Shown here in pieces: positions 51,086 to 60,926 of a DNA stretch of 64,000 nucleotides. The translations under genes and the position numbers were made by a program. A model generated the notes under the pieces. That model saw only the letters and a program-made list of their open reading frames with translations, did no database searches and was not told where the DNA came from. This DNA comes from Halieaceae bacterium UBA5085. GTDB taxonomy: Bacteria; Pseudomonadota; Gammaproteobacteria; Pseudomonadales; Halieaceae. The stretch is taken from contig DIAF01000020.1 in the NCBI GenBank assembly GCA_002414665.1, positions 102,890 through 166,889 of the forward strand. Reading direction: 5' to 3'. The stretch's first letter is position 1. Each line of letters begins with the position of its first letter.

Positions 51086-52528
51086 GTGAGTCACGACAGC
51101 ACAAGCCCGCCCGATCTCTGGAGCCACATTCTGCGCGGCGCCGTCACCGACCTGCGCGCGCTGGCCAACGGCCGCGGCGCGCATCTGCCGGCTTCAGCCA
51201 TGGAGGACCTGCAGCGTATCTTCAGCCTTGCAGCGACGCTGGATCAGCAGCTGGCCGCCGCCAGCGATCATCATGACCTGATGAACACTATCAGCGGCAT
51301 CCGCGGCTATGCCGAAATGCTGCAGGAGGATATCGGTTCGCAGCAGCCCGACCTCGGTGACAGCCTGGCGCGGCTTCTGAAGGCGACAGAAAACGCCGCC
51401 ACAGGGACGGTAAACCACAGTGTGGCAAGCCGGGCACCCACGGTGGCCGCTGAGCCGGGTTTTATCCTCGCGGTGGACGACCTGGCCGAAAACCGGGAGC
51501 TGGTGGCGCGCTACCTGTCCCGTTCCGGGCACCTGGTGGTCACCGCGGCCAGCGGTGCCGAGGCCCTGCGTGCGCTGGCAGAGTCTGACGTGGATGTGGT
51601 GTTGCTGGACCTGATGATGCCCGACATGGACGGCCGCGAGGTGCTGCGCCGCATCAAGGCCAATCCGGACTGGCGTGCCACACCAGTCATCGTAATCTCC
51701 GGCAGTCAGGACATGGACGGCATCATCGCCTGCATTGAGGCGGGCGCCGACGACTACCTGTTCAAGCCTTTCAACCCGGTGTTGCTGCAGGCGCGCATCA
51801 AGGCAGGCATTGAGCGCAAGCGCTGGCACGACCGGGAAGAGCAGTATCGACAGCAACTCGAGCGCAACGAAAAGTTCATCCGCGCCACCTTCGGCCGCTA
51901 CCTGTCTGACGAAATCGTCACCGACATCCTGGAGCGCCCGGAGGGGCTGGAGCTTGGCGGCGACCTGCGCGAGGTCACCATCATGATGTCGGATATCCGC
52001 GGCTTCACCAGCCTCAGCGAGCATCTGGCCCCCGCTGAAGTGGTCGCCATGCTGAACCGTTATCTTGGCACCATGACCGACATCATCATGGCACACAACG
52101 GGACTATCGATGAATTCATTGGTGACGCCATCCTCGCCGTGTTCGGCGCGCCGCAACGTCGCGATGACGACGCCGACCGGGCGGTGCGCTGTGCACTGGC
52201 CATGCAGGCAGCGATGGACAGCATCAATGCGGACAATAAAGCCGCCGGTTTACCGGCCCTCGCCACCGGCATAGCGCTCAACACCGGGTCCGTCATTGCG
52301 GGTAACATCGGCTCCGAACGACGCAGCAAATACGGCTTCGTCGGCCATCCGATGAATGTGACTTCACGGATAGAAGACCACTGTCTGGGTGGCGAAATAC
52401 TGATTTCAGAGAGCACCGTCAGCAAGCTGGCCGGGCACTACCGCCTGAGCAACCGCCGCGAACTGGATGCCCGCGGGCTCGACCAGACCGTCGTGGTGCA
52501 CCGTCTCGAGGAGCACGCCGATGGCTGA
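51086..52528 (+). CDS. Response regulator fused to class III adenylate/guanylate cyclase
   Basis: About 480 aa. A degenerate HisKA-like helical region (about 20-110; HHDLMNTISGIRGYAEMLQED) lacks a following ATPase domain. Next is a receiver domain (phospho-Asp in VVLLDLMMPDMDG, Lys in LFKPFNP), a short coiled coil, then a class III cyclase. Metal Asp residues are in MMSDIRGFTSLSE and FIGDAILAVFG, with transition-state residues in NVTSRIEDHC. It should make a cyclic nucleotide when phosphorylated. The GTG at 51086 is preferred; GTG 51038 is possible. It overlaps the next gene by 8 bp. Confidence 0.85.
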   Translation: MSHDSTSPPDLWSHILRGAVTDLRALANGRGAHLPASAMEDLQRIFSLAATLDQQLAAASDHHDLMNTISGIRGYAEMLQEDIGSQQPDLGDSLARLLKATENAATGTVNHSVASRAPTVAAEPGFILAVDDLAENRELVARYLSRSGHLVVTAASGAEALRALAESDVDVVLLDLMMPDMDGREVLRRIKANPDWRATPVIVISGSQDMDGIIACIEAGADDYLFKPFNPVLLQARIKAGIERKRWHDREEQYRQQLERNEKFIRATFGRYLSDEIVTDILERPEGLELGGDLREVTIMMSDIRGFTSLSEHLAPAEVVAMLNRYLGTMTDIIMAHNGTIDEFIGDAILAVFGAPQRRDDDADRAVRCALAMQAAMDSINADNKAAGLPALATGIALNTGSVIAGNIGSERRSKYGFVGHPMNVTSRIEDHCLGGEILISESTVSKLAGHYRLSNRRELDARGLDQTVVVHRLEEHADG

Positions 52529-52895
52529 GCAGCGCCCGATCCTGCTGGTGGAGGACAACGCGATCAATTGCGAGATGCTGGCCAGGCGGCTGACGCGTGC
52601 GGGCTTTCGGGTGGTGACCGCGGCAGACGGCGAACAGGCGCTGCAAGTAATGGCCCGCGAAGGGCCGGCACTGGTGCTGATGGACATGAACCTGCCGGTG
52701 CTCGACGGCTGGAGCGCCTGCCGCGCCGCCCGCCAGGACCCAACGCTCAGGGACATCCCGATTATCGCGCTCACCGCACACGCCATGGAGGCGGACCGGC
52801 AGAGCGCACTGGCCGCCGGCTGCGACGACTACGCCACCAAGCCCATCGACTTTCCCGGATTGCTGGCCAAGATCCAGCGGTTGTTGCCCGCGTGA
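52521..52895 (+). CDS. Single-domain response regulator
   Basis: 124 aa receiver domain without output. Acidic pocket VEDN, phospho-Asp in LVLMDMNLPVLDGW, Thr in IALTAHAM and Lys in YATKPIDFPGL; resembles DivK/CheY-like hybrid partners. The start overlaps the upstream cyclase stop by 8 bp and its own stop overlaps the histidine kinase start as GTGA. The three genes therefore form a tightly coupled signalling unit. Confidence 0.92.
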   Translation: MAEQRPILLVEDNAINCEMLARRLTRAGFRVVTAADGEQALQVMAREGPALVLMDMNLPVLDGWSACRAARQDPTLRDIPIIALTAHAMEADRQSALAAGCDDYATKPIDFPGLLAKIQRLLPA

Positions 52896-54427
52896 GCCTG
52901 CGCCGCCGCCTTACCCTGTCGCTGTGCACCATCCTTGTGCTGTTTTCAATCAACGTCGGCACCCACTTCTGGGGCAGCTACGCGCGGCAGGAAAGTATGC
53001 TCGCCTATCGCAGTTCGGTCACTGCAGCGCAGTTGTCAACGGATGCCGCGCAACTGCTGGAAAACCAGCGTCAGCAGATCCTGGTGCTGGAAACCCTGCG
53101 CGAAACCACGGGCGACATGTTGGATAGCGACGAGTTGGCAGATGCGGAAACGGACATCGCAAATATCGACAGCAAGCTCACGGAACTCGGCGCACTGACG
53201 AGCGAAGTCACCCGCCCACAATACGAGAGGCTGCAACAGGCGAGCCGCTACCTGCTGGACAGCTGGCTGGCGTTTTACCGCAACTTCAACGACCCCGACT
53301 TCAACAGCGACATTGATGATCCCCTGCCCTTTGTGGAGACGCTGGAGCACCTGCGCCAACTGGAGCAGCGCCAGGCCTTCATAGCCGCCCAGCGCTCGAC
53401 GATCATCGACCGGACTATCGCGCTCACTGACCGCATCACCGTCATTGGCTTTGTCGCCACCATTTTCCTCACCGCATTGCTGGGCTTCTATCTGCTGCGT
53501 TACACCAAGCGCTCGCTGAAACGGCTCAAGCGCGGCACCGAGCGCATTGGCATGGGCGACCTCGACTACCGTATCGCCGACTTCGACGACCGCGGCGAAC
53601 TGGGCGATCTTGCCAAGGCCTTCAACGACATGTCGGACAAGATGCGCCGCGCCATCGAGGATGTACGCCGTGCCAAGGACGATGCGGACGACGCCAACGC
53701 GGCCAAGAGCCGGTTCCTCGCCAATGTCAGTCACGAACTGCGCACACCGCTCAACGCGATTATCGGCTACAGCGAAATGCTGCAGGACGAACTGGAAGAC
53801 CCTGGTGACGTGAACCGCGAGCAGTTCCGCGACGACCTGGAGAAGATCGTGCGCTCGGGACGCCAGCTGCTGGCCCTGATCAACGACATTCTAGACCTGT
53901 CGAAGATTGAAACCGGCAAAATGACCCTGCACCTGGAAACCTTCGCCGCTGGCGACATTCTGCAGCAGGTGTGTGACGCCATGACCCCCATGCTGCGCGA
54001 CCGCAACAACCAGCTGTACCTGCCCGACTGGTCGAACCTGCCACCGCTGTATGCCGACGCGACGCGGTTCCGGCAGATTTTCCTCAACCTGCTCAGCAAC
54101 GCCTGCAAGTTCACCCGGGATGGAGAGGTGCACCTGACGGCGGCGTGTTACCAGAAAGACGGCGCGGACTGGTTGCGCTGCACGGTGCGCGACACCGGAA
54201 TCGGCATGGATGCCGCCCAGCAGGCGCGCATCTTTGATGCCTTCGTACAGGCGGAAAATGCTATCAGCGCCAACTACGGCGGCACCGGCCTGGGCCTGGC
54301 AATCTGCCGCGAGTACTGCGAGTTGATGGGTGGCCAAATCAGCGTCCGCAGCACACCCGGGGCGGGTTCCGAGTTTACGGTTGAACTGCCCGTGAAGGTC
54401 CGAGAGTCAGTTCCCGCAAGCGCTTGA
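52892..54427 (+). CDS. Membrane sensor histidine kinase with HAMP domain
   Basis: 511 aa. A first membrane helix (about 8-28), a periplasmic helical sensor of about 150 residues, and a second helix (about 180-205) lead to a HAMP domain (RYTKRSLKRLKRGTERIGMGDLDYRI). The HisKA domain has phospho-His281 (NVSHELRTPLNAIIGYSEML), followed by HATPase_c (NLLSNACKF, DTGIGM, GGTGLGLAI). GTG at 52892 overlaps the regulator stop. The likely targets are the two receiver proteins encoded just upstream. Its 3' end overlaps the convergent lipoprotein gene by 53 bp. Confidence 0.92.
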   Translation: MSLRRRLTLSLCTILVLFSINVGTHFWGSYARQESMLAYRSSVTAAQLSTDAAQLLENQRQQILVLETLRETTGDMLDSDELADAETDIANIDSKLTELGALTSEVTRPQYERLQQASRYLLDSWLAFYRNFNDPDFNSDIDDPLPFVETLEHLRQLEQRQAFIAAQRSTIIDRTIALTDRITVIGFVATIFLTALLGFYLLRYTKRSLKRLKRGTERIGMGDLDYRIADFDDRGELGDLAKAFNDMSDKMRRAIEDVRRAKDDADDANAAKSRFLANVSHELRTPLNAIIGYSEMLQDELEDPGDVNREQFRDDLEKIVRSGRQLLALINDILDLSKIETGKMTLHLETFAAGDILQQVCDAMTPMLRDRNNQLYLPDWSNLPPLYADATRFRQIFLNLLSNACKFTRDGEVHLTAACYQKDGADWLRCTVRDTGIGMDAAQQARIFDAFVQAENAISANYGGTGLGLAICREYCELMGGQISVRSTPGAGSEFTVELPVKVRESVPASA

Positions 54428-54986
54428 TGGCCTCCTCACGCTTTTGCAGATCTTCCCGCAGGGTGGCGTTGCTACTCTCGAGGTCGGAGATGTGCCGGTT
54501 CAACAAGGCAAAGGCGGCCAGGGAGTCGCGCATCAGGAGGGCCGTGGGGTGCACCTGCATCTCATCGGAAAACTGTGCCACCAGACGGCGGAAGGTGGCC
54601 TCCGCCGCATCGTGGTCGTAGAAGGGGCTGTCGGGCAACATACCCAGATAAGCGATCGCAATATCGGCTTCCCACTGCGCCGCAGGTTCCAGCTCGAGGC
54701 GCTTGTAGCGCTGGAAATGCTGCAAGGCAGCCACCGCATCACCCTCGCTCAGGGCGCGGTAGCCGCGCTCCAGAAACGTGTAGTCCCGGCTGGCGGGCTT
54801 GCTCGCGCAGTCACACTCGGTACGGGAAGGCAGGTTTAGCGTCAGCTGCGGCGCCTCACTGACCGCGGCGCCAGTCTCGGCAGGCGCAGCCTGCGACGGC
54901 GCCTCCGCGGACTCCGGAGTGGCCGCGCAGGCAGACAATCCAAGCAGCGCACAGGCCAGCAGGAGTGGGGGCAGAAAGGAGCTCAC
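54375..54986 (-). CDS. Hypothetical TPR-like lipoprotein
   Basis: 203 aa with a lipoprotein signal (LLLACALLGLSAC, Cys20), a Pro/Ala-rich linker and a helical domain with one or two TPR-like repeats (FLERGYRALSEGDAVAALQHFQRYKRL). A C-terminal coiled coil follows (SDLESSNATLREDLQKREEAIKRLRELT). Similar lipoproteins are encoded beside two-component systems (QseG-like), where they modulate the kinase. Here it converges on, and overlaps, the kinase gene by 53 bp. Function not established. Confidence 0.72.
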   Translation of the reverse strand: MSSFLPPLLLACALLGLSACAATPESAEAPSQAAPAETGAAVSEAPQLTLNLPSRTECDCASKPASRDYTFLERGYRALSEGDAVAALQHFQRYKRLELEPAAQWEADIAIAYLGMLPDSPFYDHDAAEATFRRLVAQFSDEMQVHPTALLMRDSLAAFALLNRHISDLESSNATLREDLQKREEAIKRLRELTLGPSRAVQP

Positions 54987-55078
54987 GGCAGTGTCCTCGG
55001 GCTGACTATCACCCGGTCAGTGTACCACCGGGGAAGGAGCGCCCCCAAGGTAAACCCGACAGCCGACAGGGTCGACAC

Positions 55079-56575
55079 TCACTCCGGGCGCAGATGCGGG
55101 AACAGCAGAACATCGCGAATCGAAGGCGCATCCGTCAGCAGCATGACCAGCCGGTCGATACCAATACCCTCGCCCGCTGTGGGCGGCATGCCGTACTCCA
55201 GCGCGCGAATATAGTCAGCATCGTAGTGCATCGCCTCTTCGTCGCCGGCATCTTTCTCGGCCACCTGCGCCCGAAAACGCTCTGCCTGGTCCTCGGCATC
55301 GTTCAGCTCGGAGAATCCGTTGGCGAGCTCCCGGCCGCCGACGAAAAACTCAAAACGGTCCGTCACAAAAGGGTCTGCGTCGCTGCGCCGCGCCAGGGGT
55401 GACACCTCGGTGGGGTAGGCCGTGATGAAGGTGGGCTGATCCAGCCGGTGTTCCACGGTCTTCTCAAAGATTTCGATCTGCACCTTGCCCAGGCCCCAGC
55501 TGTCTTTCAGCGGTATCCCGAGCTCGGCGGCGATGGCCCGTGCGCCCTGCTCATCCGCCAGCGCATCGGGCCGCATGCCGGGGTTGTGGCTGAGAATCGC
55601 ATCAAACACCGTCATGCGGGCGAAAGGTCGCGAGAAATCATACTCCGAGCCCTGATAGGTCACGCACGTGTCGCCCAGCACGGTGGCGGTGAGCTGGCGC
55701 AGCATGTCCTCGGTCAGATCCATGGCATCGCGATAGTCAGCATAGGCCCAGTAGAATTCCAGCATGGTGAACTCGGGGTTATGCCGCGTAGACAGGCCCT
55801 CGTTGCGGAAATTGCGGTTGATCTCGTAAACCTGTTCGAAGCCGCCGACCACCAGCCGCTTGAGATACAGTTCCGGGGCAATGCGCAGGTACATATCCAG
55901 ATCCAGCGCGTTGTGGTGAGTGACGAAAGGTTTCGCTGCGGCTCCGCCCGGAATCACCTGCATCATGGGGGTTTCCACCTCCATGAAGCCGCGCCCGTCC
56001 ATATAATCGCGAATAAAGCGCACGATGCGCGAGCGCAGGGTGAATACGGCCCGGGAGTCCGGGTTCACAATCAGATCCACGTAGCGCTGGCGGTAGCGCA
56101 ACTCCTGGTCCGACAGGCCATGGTATTTGTCTGGCAGTGGGCGCAGGGCCTTGGTCAGCAGGCGGGCGCTCTCCATATTGATATACAGGTCGCCCTTGCC
56201 CGATTTATGCAGGGGCCCCTCGGCGCAGACGATGTCGCCAAGGTCCCAGCTCTTGATCTCTGCGAGTGTGTCCTCATCCAGCCCCTTGCGGTTGAGGTAA
56301 AGCTGGATCTGGCCGGACCCGTCCTGAATCAGCAGGAACGCGCCGCGGTTGCGGATGAGGCGCCCGGCCACCGCAAAACGCTGATCATCCTCCTCGAGCT
56401 GTTCTTTGCTGCTGGCGCCGTATTCACGCTGCAGGTCGGCAGCCCACCCGGTGCGCCTGAAGTCGTTGGGGAAGGCGTTGCGCCGGGCCCGCAGCTGGCG
56501 GAGCTTGCCGCGCCGCTCGGCAACCAGCTTGTTTTCCTCTTCCGGGCCACGCGCGGCCTGATCCTGCTCTTTCAT
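55079..56575 (-). CDS. lysS: Lysyl-tRNA synthetase, class II
   Basis: 498 aa. OB-fold anticodon-binding domain (about 55-165) and class II catalytic core with motif 2 FRNEGLSTRHNPEFTMLEFYWAY and motif 3 GEGIGIDRLVMLLTDAPSIRDV. Starts 8 bp after the prfB stop, the prfB-lysS order common in gammaproteobacteria. Confidence 0.97.
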   Translation of the reverse strand: MKEQDQAARGPEEENKLVAERRGKLRQLRARRNAFPNDFRRTGWAADLQREYGASSKEQLEEDDQRFAVAGRLIRNRGAFLLIQDGSGQIQLYLNRKGLDEDTLAEIKSWDLGDIVCAEGPLHKSGKGDLYINMESARLLTKALRPLPDKYHGLSDQELRYRQRYVDLIVNPDSRAVFTLRSRIVRFIRDYMDGRGFMEVETPMMQVIPGGAAAKPFVTHHNALDLDMYLRIAPELYLKRLVVGGFEQVYEINRNFRNEGLSTRHNPEFTMLEFYWAYADYRDAMDLTEDMLRQLTATVLGDTCVTYQGSEYDFSRPFARMTVFDAILSHNPGMRPDALADEQGARAIAAELGIPLKDSWGLGKVQIEIFEKTVEHRLDQPTFITAYPTEVSPLARRSDADPFVTDRFEFFVGGRELANGFSELNDAEDQAERFRAQVAEKDAGDEEAMHYDADYIRALEYGMPPTAGEGIGIDRLVMLLTDAPSIRDVLLFPHLRPE

Positions 56576-56583
56576 AATGCGTC

Positions 56584-57682
56584 CTACAGCCCTTTCTTCA
56601 GTGAGGCTTCGATAAACAGATCAATATCCCCGTCCAGCACCGCCTGCGTGTTGCTGGTTTCGACACCTGTGCGCAAGTCCTTGATCCGTGACTGATCGAG
56701 CACATAGGAGCGGATCTGGCTGCCCCAACCGATATCCGCCTTGCTGTCTTCCGTCGCCTGCTTCGCTTCGCTGCGCTTGAGCATCTCCAGCTCATACAGC
56801 TTGGCACGCAGCATTTTCATCGCACGGTCGCGGTTCTGGTGCTGCGAGCGCTCGGTCTGGCAAGACACCACCACACCACTGGGGTTGTGGGTGATTCGCA
56901 CCGCTGAGTCGGTCTTGTTGACGTGCTGACCACCTGCCCCGCTGGAGCGATAGGTGTCGACGCGCAGGTCGGCGGGATTGATGTCGATTTCGATATCATC
57001 GTCAATTTCCGGCGATACGAACACCGATACGAACGACGTATGTCGACGGTTCCCGGAGTCGAAAGGCGACTTGCGCACCAGCCGATGCACACCGGTTTCG
57101 GTGCGCAGCCAGCCGAAGGCATATTCTCCCTCGAAGTGGATAGTCGCGCTCTTGATCCCGGCCACCTCACCGGCAGAGACTTCGATCAAATCCGTCTTGA
57201 AGCCGCTGGCTTCACCCCAGCGCAGGTACATGCGCAACAGCATTTCCGCCCAGTCCTGGGCTTCCGTGCCACCGGACCCGGCCTGCACGTCCAGGTAGGC
57301 GTTGTTCGGGTCCATCTCACCCGAGAACATACGCCGAAATTCCAGCTGCTCCAGCTGTTTCAGCAGTGCATCGATATCCGCCCGCACCTCGGCCACCGTA
57401 CCCTCGTCATCTTCGACGGCAGCCAGTTCGAGCAGGTCGGCGGCATCGCCCGTAGCACCGTCCAGGTGTTCGATCGTGGAGACGATTTTCTCCAGTGCCG
57501 CGCGCTCCCGGCCCAGTTCCTGGGCCCGCTCGGGCTTGTCCCAGACGCTGGGCTCGGCGAGTTCCAGCTCTACTTCAGCGAGGCGTTCCTTGCGGGTATC
57601 GAAGTCAAAGATACCCCCTCAGCACGGCGGTGCGTGCCTCGATATCCTTGAGGGTCTGTAACAGCGGGTTGATCTCTAACAT
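56584..57682 (-). CDS. prfB: Peptide chain release factor 2, with programmed +1 frameshift
   Basis: 365 aa after frameshifting. Translation starts at the ATG at 57682 (MLEINPLLQTLKDIEARTAV then LRGYL) and meets an in-frame TGA at 57607-57605 as codon 26. The slippery context AGGGGGTATCTTTGAC is the same as I recall for E. coli and contains an internal Shine-Dalgarno AGGGGG. The +1 shift continues as DFDTRKERL. The SPF stop-codon recognition motif is in KSPFDSGNRRH and the GGQ peptidyl-hydrolysis motif in GAGGQHVNKTDSAV. Recognises UAA and UGA; low RF2 raises frameshifting, giving autoregulation. Confidence 0.97.
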
Positions 57683-57763
57683 GGCGCGCCTGTCCTGCGG
57701 GAAAAGGCGCGCAGTGTACCGTAGGGAACAAAAACAGGCCACCGGCGAGGCACAGAGCGCCGC

Positions 57764-59506
57764 CTACAGGGCCTCCAGCTGCTCGATGACAAGCTGCAGG
57801 CTGCGCCGTCCGCGAAACTCGTTTACATCAAGTCGATAGGCCGCACGCACCCACTGGGCCTTTTCGTCCGGCCAGCGCTCCAGATCCACGTTGAAGGCGA
57901 TGGCGTCGAGTACTTCACGTGAACCGGGCAGGCCGAGAACCAGCTTCAGGTGCTTCGCTGCCACCAACCGTTGCTGTACAAGGCGGAAGCGGCCATCGAA
58001 CAGGGGCTCCGGGAAATGTTGCCCCCAGGGCCCGCCGAGACGCAGGGTCTCGGCCAGCGCCAGGTCGAAATCAGAGGGCGCCAGTTCGCCGTCCGACTCC
58101 AGCGCCGCTTCCAGATCAAGGTCGCGGCCGTGCCGCTCCACCTCGGCGACGAAGGCCGCGGCAAAGGCCGCATAGTGTGCCCGCCGCAGAGTCAGCCCCG
58201 CGGCCATGGCATGGCCGCCGAACCGATGCAACAGACCGGGGTGGCGCGTTGCCACCGCATCCAGTACATCCCGCACATGAATGCCCTGAATGGAACGCGC
58301 AGAGCCCTTGAGTTCGTCGCTGTCGGGGCCGGCGTCGGCGAAGACCACGGTGGGCCGGTGCACACGCTCCTTGACCCGCGAAGCCAGAATGCCAATGACG
58401 CCCTGGTGCCAACCGGGCTCATACAGCGTGACGCCGGCGGGCACTTGGTCTGCCTCCGAGAGCGGCGCGAGCTGCTCCAGCAGAGCCAGCGCTTCCTCCT
58501 GCATGCCATGTTCAATACGGCGCCGCTCTTCGTTCAGGCGCTGCAGACGGGCAGCGTAGTCCGCGGCGCGCTCGCGGCCGGGCGACAGCAGACATTCGAT
58601 GCCCACCGACATATCATCCAGCCGCCCCGCGGCATTCAAGCGCGGCCCAACGGTGAAGCCAAGGTCCGACGCGACGGTAGTGGCGGGGTTGCGCCCGGCC
58701 ACTTCCAGCAGGGCAGTGAGCCCCGGGCGGGCCAGACCGCGGCGAATACGCTGCAGCCCGGCCGCAACCAGTATCCGGTTATTGCGATCCAGTGGGACAA
58801 CATCGGCCACGGTGCCCAACGCCACCAGATCGAGGAATTCCGCCAGATTCGGTTCTTGCAGGGCGCGCTGCGCAAACCAGCCACGGCGGCGCAACTCGGC
58901 GCGCAACGCGAGCATGACGTAGAAGATCACACCGACACCGGCCAGCGCCTTGCTGGCGAAGCCGCAGCCGGGCTGATTCGGGTTGACGATCACCTCCGCC
59001 GCGGGCAGTGTCGCGCCGGCAAGGTGGTGGTCGGTGACCAAGGTGGCAATCCCCTGCTCGCGAGCAGCGAGTACGCCGTCAATGCTGGCGATGCCATTGT
59101 CTACTGTGATGATCAGGTCCGGCTGGCGCCGGGCGGCCAGTGCGACAATTTCCGGCGTCAAGCCGTAGCCGTATTCGAAGCGATTGGGTACCAGATAGTC
59201 GACGTGCGCAGCGCCCAGGGCACGCAGTGCGCCGAGGGCCAGCGCGGTGCTGGTTGCGCCATCGGCGTCAAAATCACCAATGACCAGCAGGCGCCGTCCG
59301 GCGGCCATGGCATCTGCAAGCAGGCACGCTGCCGCATCCGCTCCGGTCAGGGTGTCTGGTGGCAGCAGGTCATGCAAGGACAGTTGCAGCTCACTGGCGC
59401 TGCGTACGCCGCGGTTGGCATAAACCCGCGTCAGCAGGGGCGGCAGGCCGCCCGCTGCCAGTTCTGGGCTGGGCGGCAGAGCGCGACGAACGACGCGTCG
59501 GATCAC
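57764..59506 (-). CDS. recJ: Single-stranded-DNA-specific exonuclease RecJ
   Basis: 580 aa. DHH phosphoesterase core with VIGDFDADGATSTALAL, a later LVTDHH motif and a DHHA1 domain with RFGGHAMAAGLTL; the C-terminal OB-like domain ends LQLVIEQLEAL. 5'-3' exonuclease in recombination and mismatch repair. It lies 81 bp upstream of prfB and 11 bp downstream of the thrC stop on the same strand. Confidence 0.95.
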   Translation of the reverse strand: MIRRVVRRALPPSPELAAGGLPPLLTRVYANRGVRSASELQLSLHDLLPPDTLTGADAAACLLADAMAAGRRLLVIGDFDADGATSTALALGALRALGAAHVDYLVPNRFEYGYGLTPEIVALAARRQPDLIITVDNGIASIDGVLAAREQGIATLVTDHHLAGATLPAAEVIVNPNQPGCGFASKALAGVGVIFYVMLALRAELRRRGWFAQRALQEPNLAEFLDLVALGTVADVVPLDRNNRILVAAGLQRIRRGLARPGLTALLEVAGRNPATTVASDLGFTVGPRLNAAGRLDDMSVGIECLLSPGRERAADYAARLQRLNEERRRIEHGMQEEALALLEQLAPLSEADQVPAGVTLYEPGWHQGVIGILASRVKERVHRPTVVFADAGPDSDELKGSARSIQGIHVRDVLDAVATRHPGLLHRFGGHAMAAGLTLRRAHYAAFAAAFVAEVERHGRDLDLEAALESDGELAPSDFDLALAETLRLGGPWGQHFPEPLFDGRFRLVQQRLVAAKHLKLVLGLPGSREVLDAIAFNVDLERWPDEKAQWVRAAYRLDVNEFRGRRSLQLVIEQLEAL

Positions 59507-59517
59507 TCCGGTGGCGC

Positions 59518-60915
59518 TCAGGCGCCGAGGTTGTTCGCCATGAAGGCCTGCACGGCAGGCAGCTCGCAGGGCAACACTTCAAAGCGCTCTGCACGATCAA
59601 AGAGATCGGCCAGGTGCAGGGGCAGCGGCGGCTCGCAGCCGACCACGGCACGCTGGATAGCCTGCGGGAACTTCGCCGGGTGCGCTGTCGCCAGGGTCAC
59701 GACCGGAATGCCGTCCCCGATCCCGGAGGCCAGGGCGGCCTTGACACCGATCGCGCTGTGCGGATCCAGCAGGTACTCAGACTCCTGCCAGACGGCGGCA
59801 ATCTGTGCGCAGGTTTCCTCGTCGGGCACGCGGTAGCTGGAGAACAGCTGCCGGGCGCGCTGCATCGCAGTGTCGGAGAAATGAATATCGCCCTTGTCGA
59901 AGTCACGCATCATGGCCGCCACCGCGGCGCCATCGCGATCGTACAGGTCAAAGAGCAGGCGTTCGAAATTACTGGACACCGTGATATCCATACTTGGCGA
60001 CAGGGTATGCTCCAGCGACTGGCGACCATAGGTGGCGGTCGTCATCACCCGGTGCAGAACGTCGTTGCGGTTGGTGGCGATGATCAGCTGCGCAACGGGC
60101 AGGCCCATCTGGTGCGCCAGGTAACCGGCGAAAATATCGCCAAAATTCCCTGTAGGCACGGAAAACGCCACCGGACGCGCGGGACCACCCAGCGCCAGCG
60201 CCGCATAAAAGTAGTACACGATCTGCGCCATGATCCGCGCCCAGTTGATCGAGTTGACGGCCACGAGGTGGCGGTCATCCGGCAGGAAGCTGCGGTCACC
60301 GAAGCTGGCCTTGACCATGGCCTGGCAGTCATCGAAATTGCCCTGCACAGCGATGTTGTGGATGTTGCTCCCCACAACCGTGGTCATCTGGCGTCGTTGC
60401 ACCTCAGACACGCGATCGTGCGGATGCAGAATGAAGATGTCGATATTCTTGCAGCGCTTGCAGCCCTCAATGGCGGCAGAGCCCGTATCGCCAGAGGTCG
60501 CACCCATGATGACCACTTTCTGGTGGCGACGCTCCAGCACGTAATCCAGCAGACGCCCCAGCAGCTGCAACGCAAAGTCCTTGAAGGCGAGGGTCGGGCC
60601 ATGAAACAGCTCGAGCACCCACTGGTTGTGCCCAATCTGCACCAGCGGCGCCACCGCGCCGTGACGGAACACTGCGTAGGTGTCATTGATGAGGTCACGC
60701 AGGTCGTCCCGGGGAATGCAGTCCCCGACGAAAGGTTCGATGATGCGCCGGGCCAGCTCCGGGTAGTCCATACCCGCCATCGCAGTGATCTCCTGCTGGC
60801 TGAAGCGGGGCAGGCTTTCGGGTACGTACAGGCCGCCATCGGACGCCAGGCCGGTCAGCAGGACCTGTTCAAAGTTCAGTGTGGGGGCCTGGCCCCGGGT
60901 GCTGATGTACTGCAT
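59518..60915 (-). CDS. thrC: Threonine synthase
   Basis: 465 aa PLP enzyme of the longer (E. coli/yeast-like) class, converting O-phosphohomoserine to threonine. PLP Lys112 is in FHGPTLAFKDFALQLLG, the phosphate-binding turn is in GATSGDTGSAAIEG, and FSVPTGNFGDIFAGYLA is conserved. Directly downstream of hom, 11 bp away; no thrB is in the window, so homoserine kinase is elsewhere. Confidence 0.96.
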   Translation of the reverse strand: MQYISTRGQAPTLNFEQVLLTGLASDGGLYVPESLPRFSQQEITAMAGMDYPELARRIIEPFVGDCIPRDDLRDLINDTYAVFRHGAVAPLVQIGHNQWVLELFHGPTLAFKDFALQLLGRLLDYVLERRHQKVVIMGATSGDTGSAAIEGCKRCKNIDIFILHPHDRVSEVQRRQMTTVVGSNIHNIAVQGNFDDCQAMVKASFGDRSFLPDDRHLVAVNSINWARIMAQIVYYFYAALALGGPARPVAFSVPTGNFGDIFAGYLAHQMGLPVAQLIIATNRNDVLHRVMTTATYGRQSLEHTLSPSMDITVSSNFERLLFDLYDRDGAAVAAMMRDFDKGDIHFSDTAMQRARQLFSSYRVPDEETCAQIAAVWQESEYLLDPHSAIGVKAALASGIGDGIPVVTLATAHPAKFPQAIQRAVVGCEPPLPLHLADLFDRAERFEVLPCELPAVQAFMANNLGA

Positions 60916-60926
60916 ATCTGCTCCTG

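Noticed and set aside
57950..59836. 628-aa plus-strand open frame opposite recJ
   Set aside because: Antisense shadow in GC-rich DNA; RecJ motifs on the minus strand are unambiguous.
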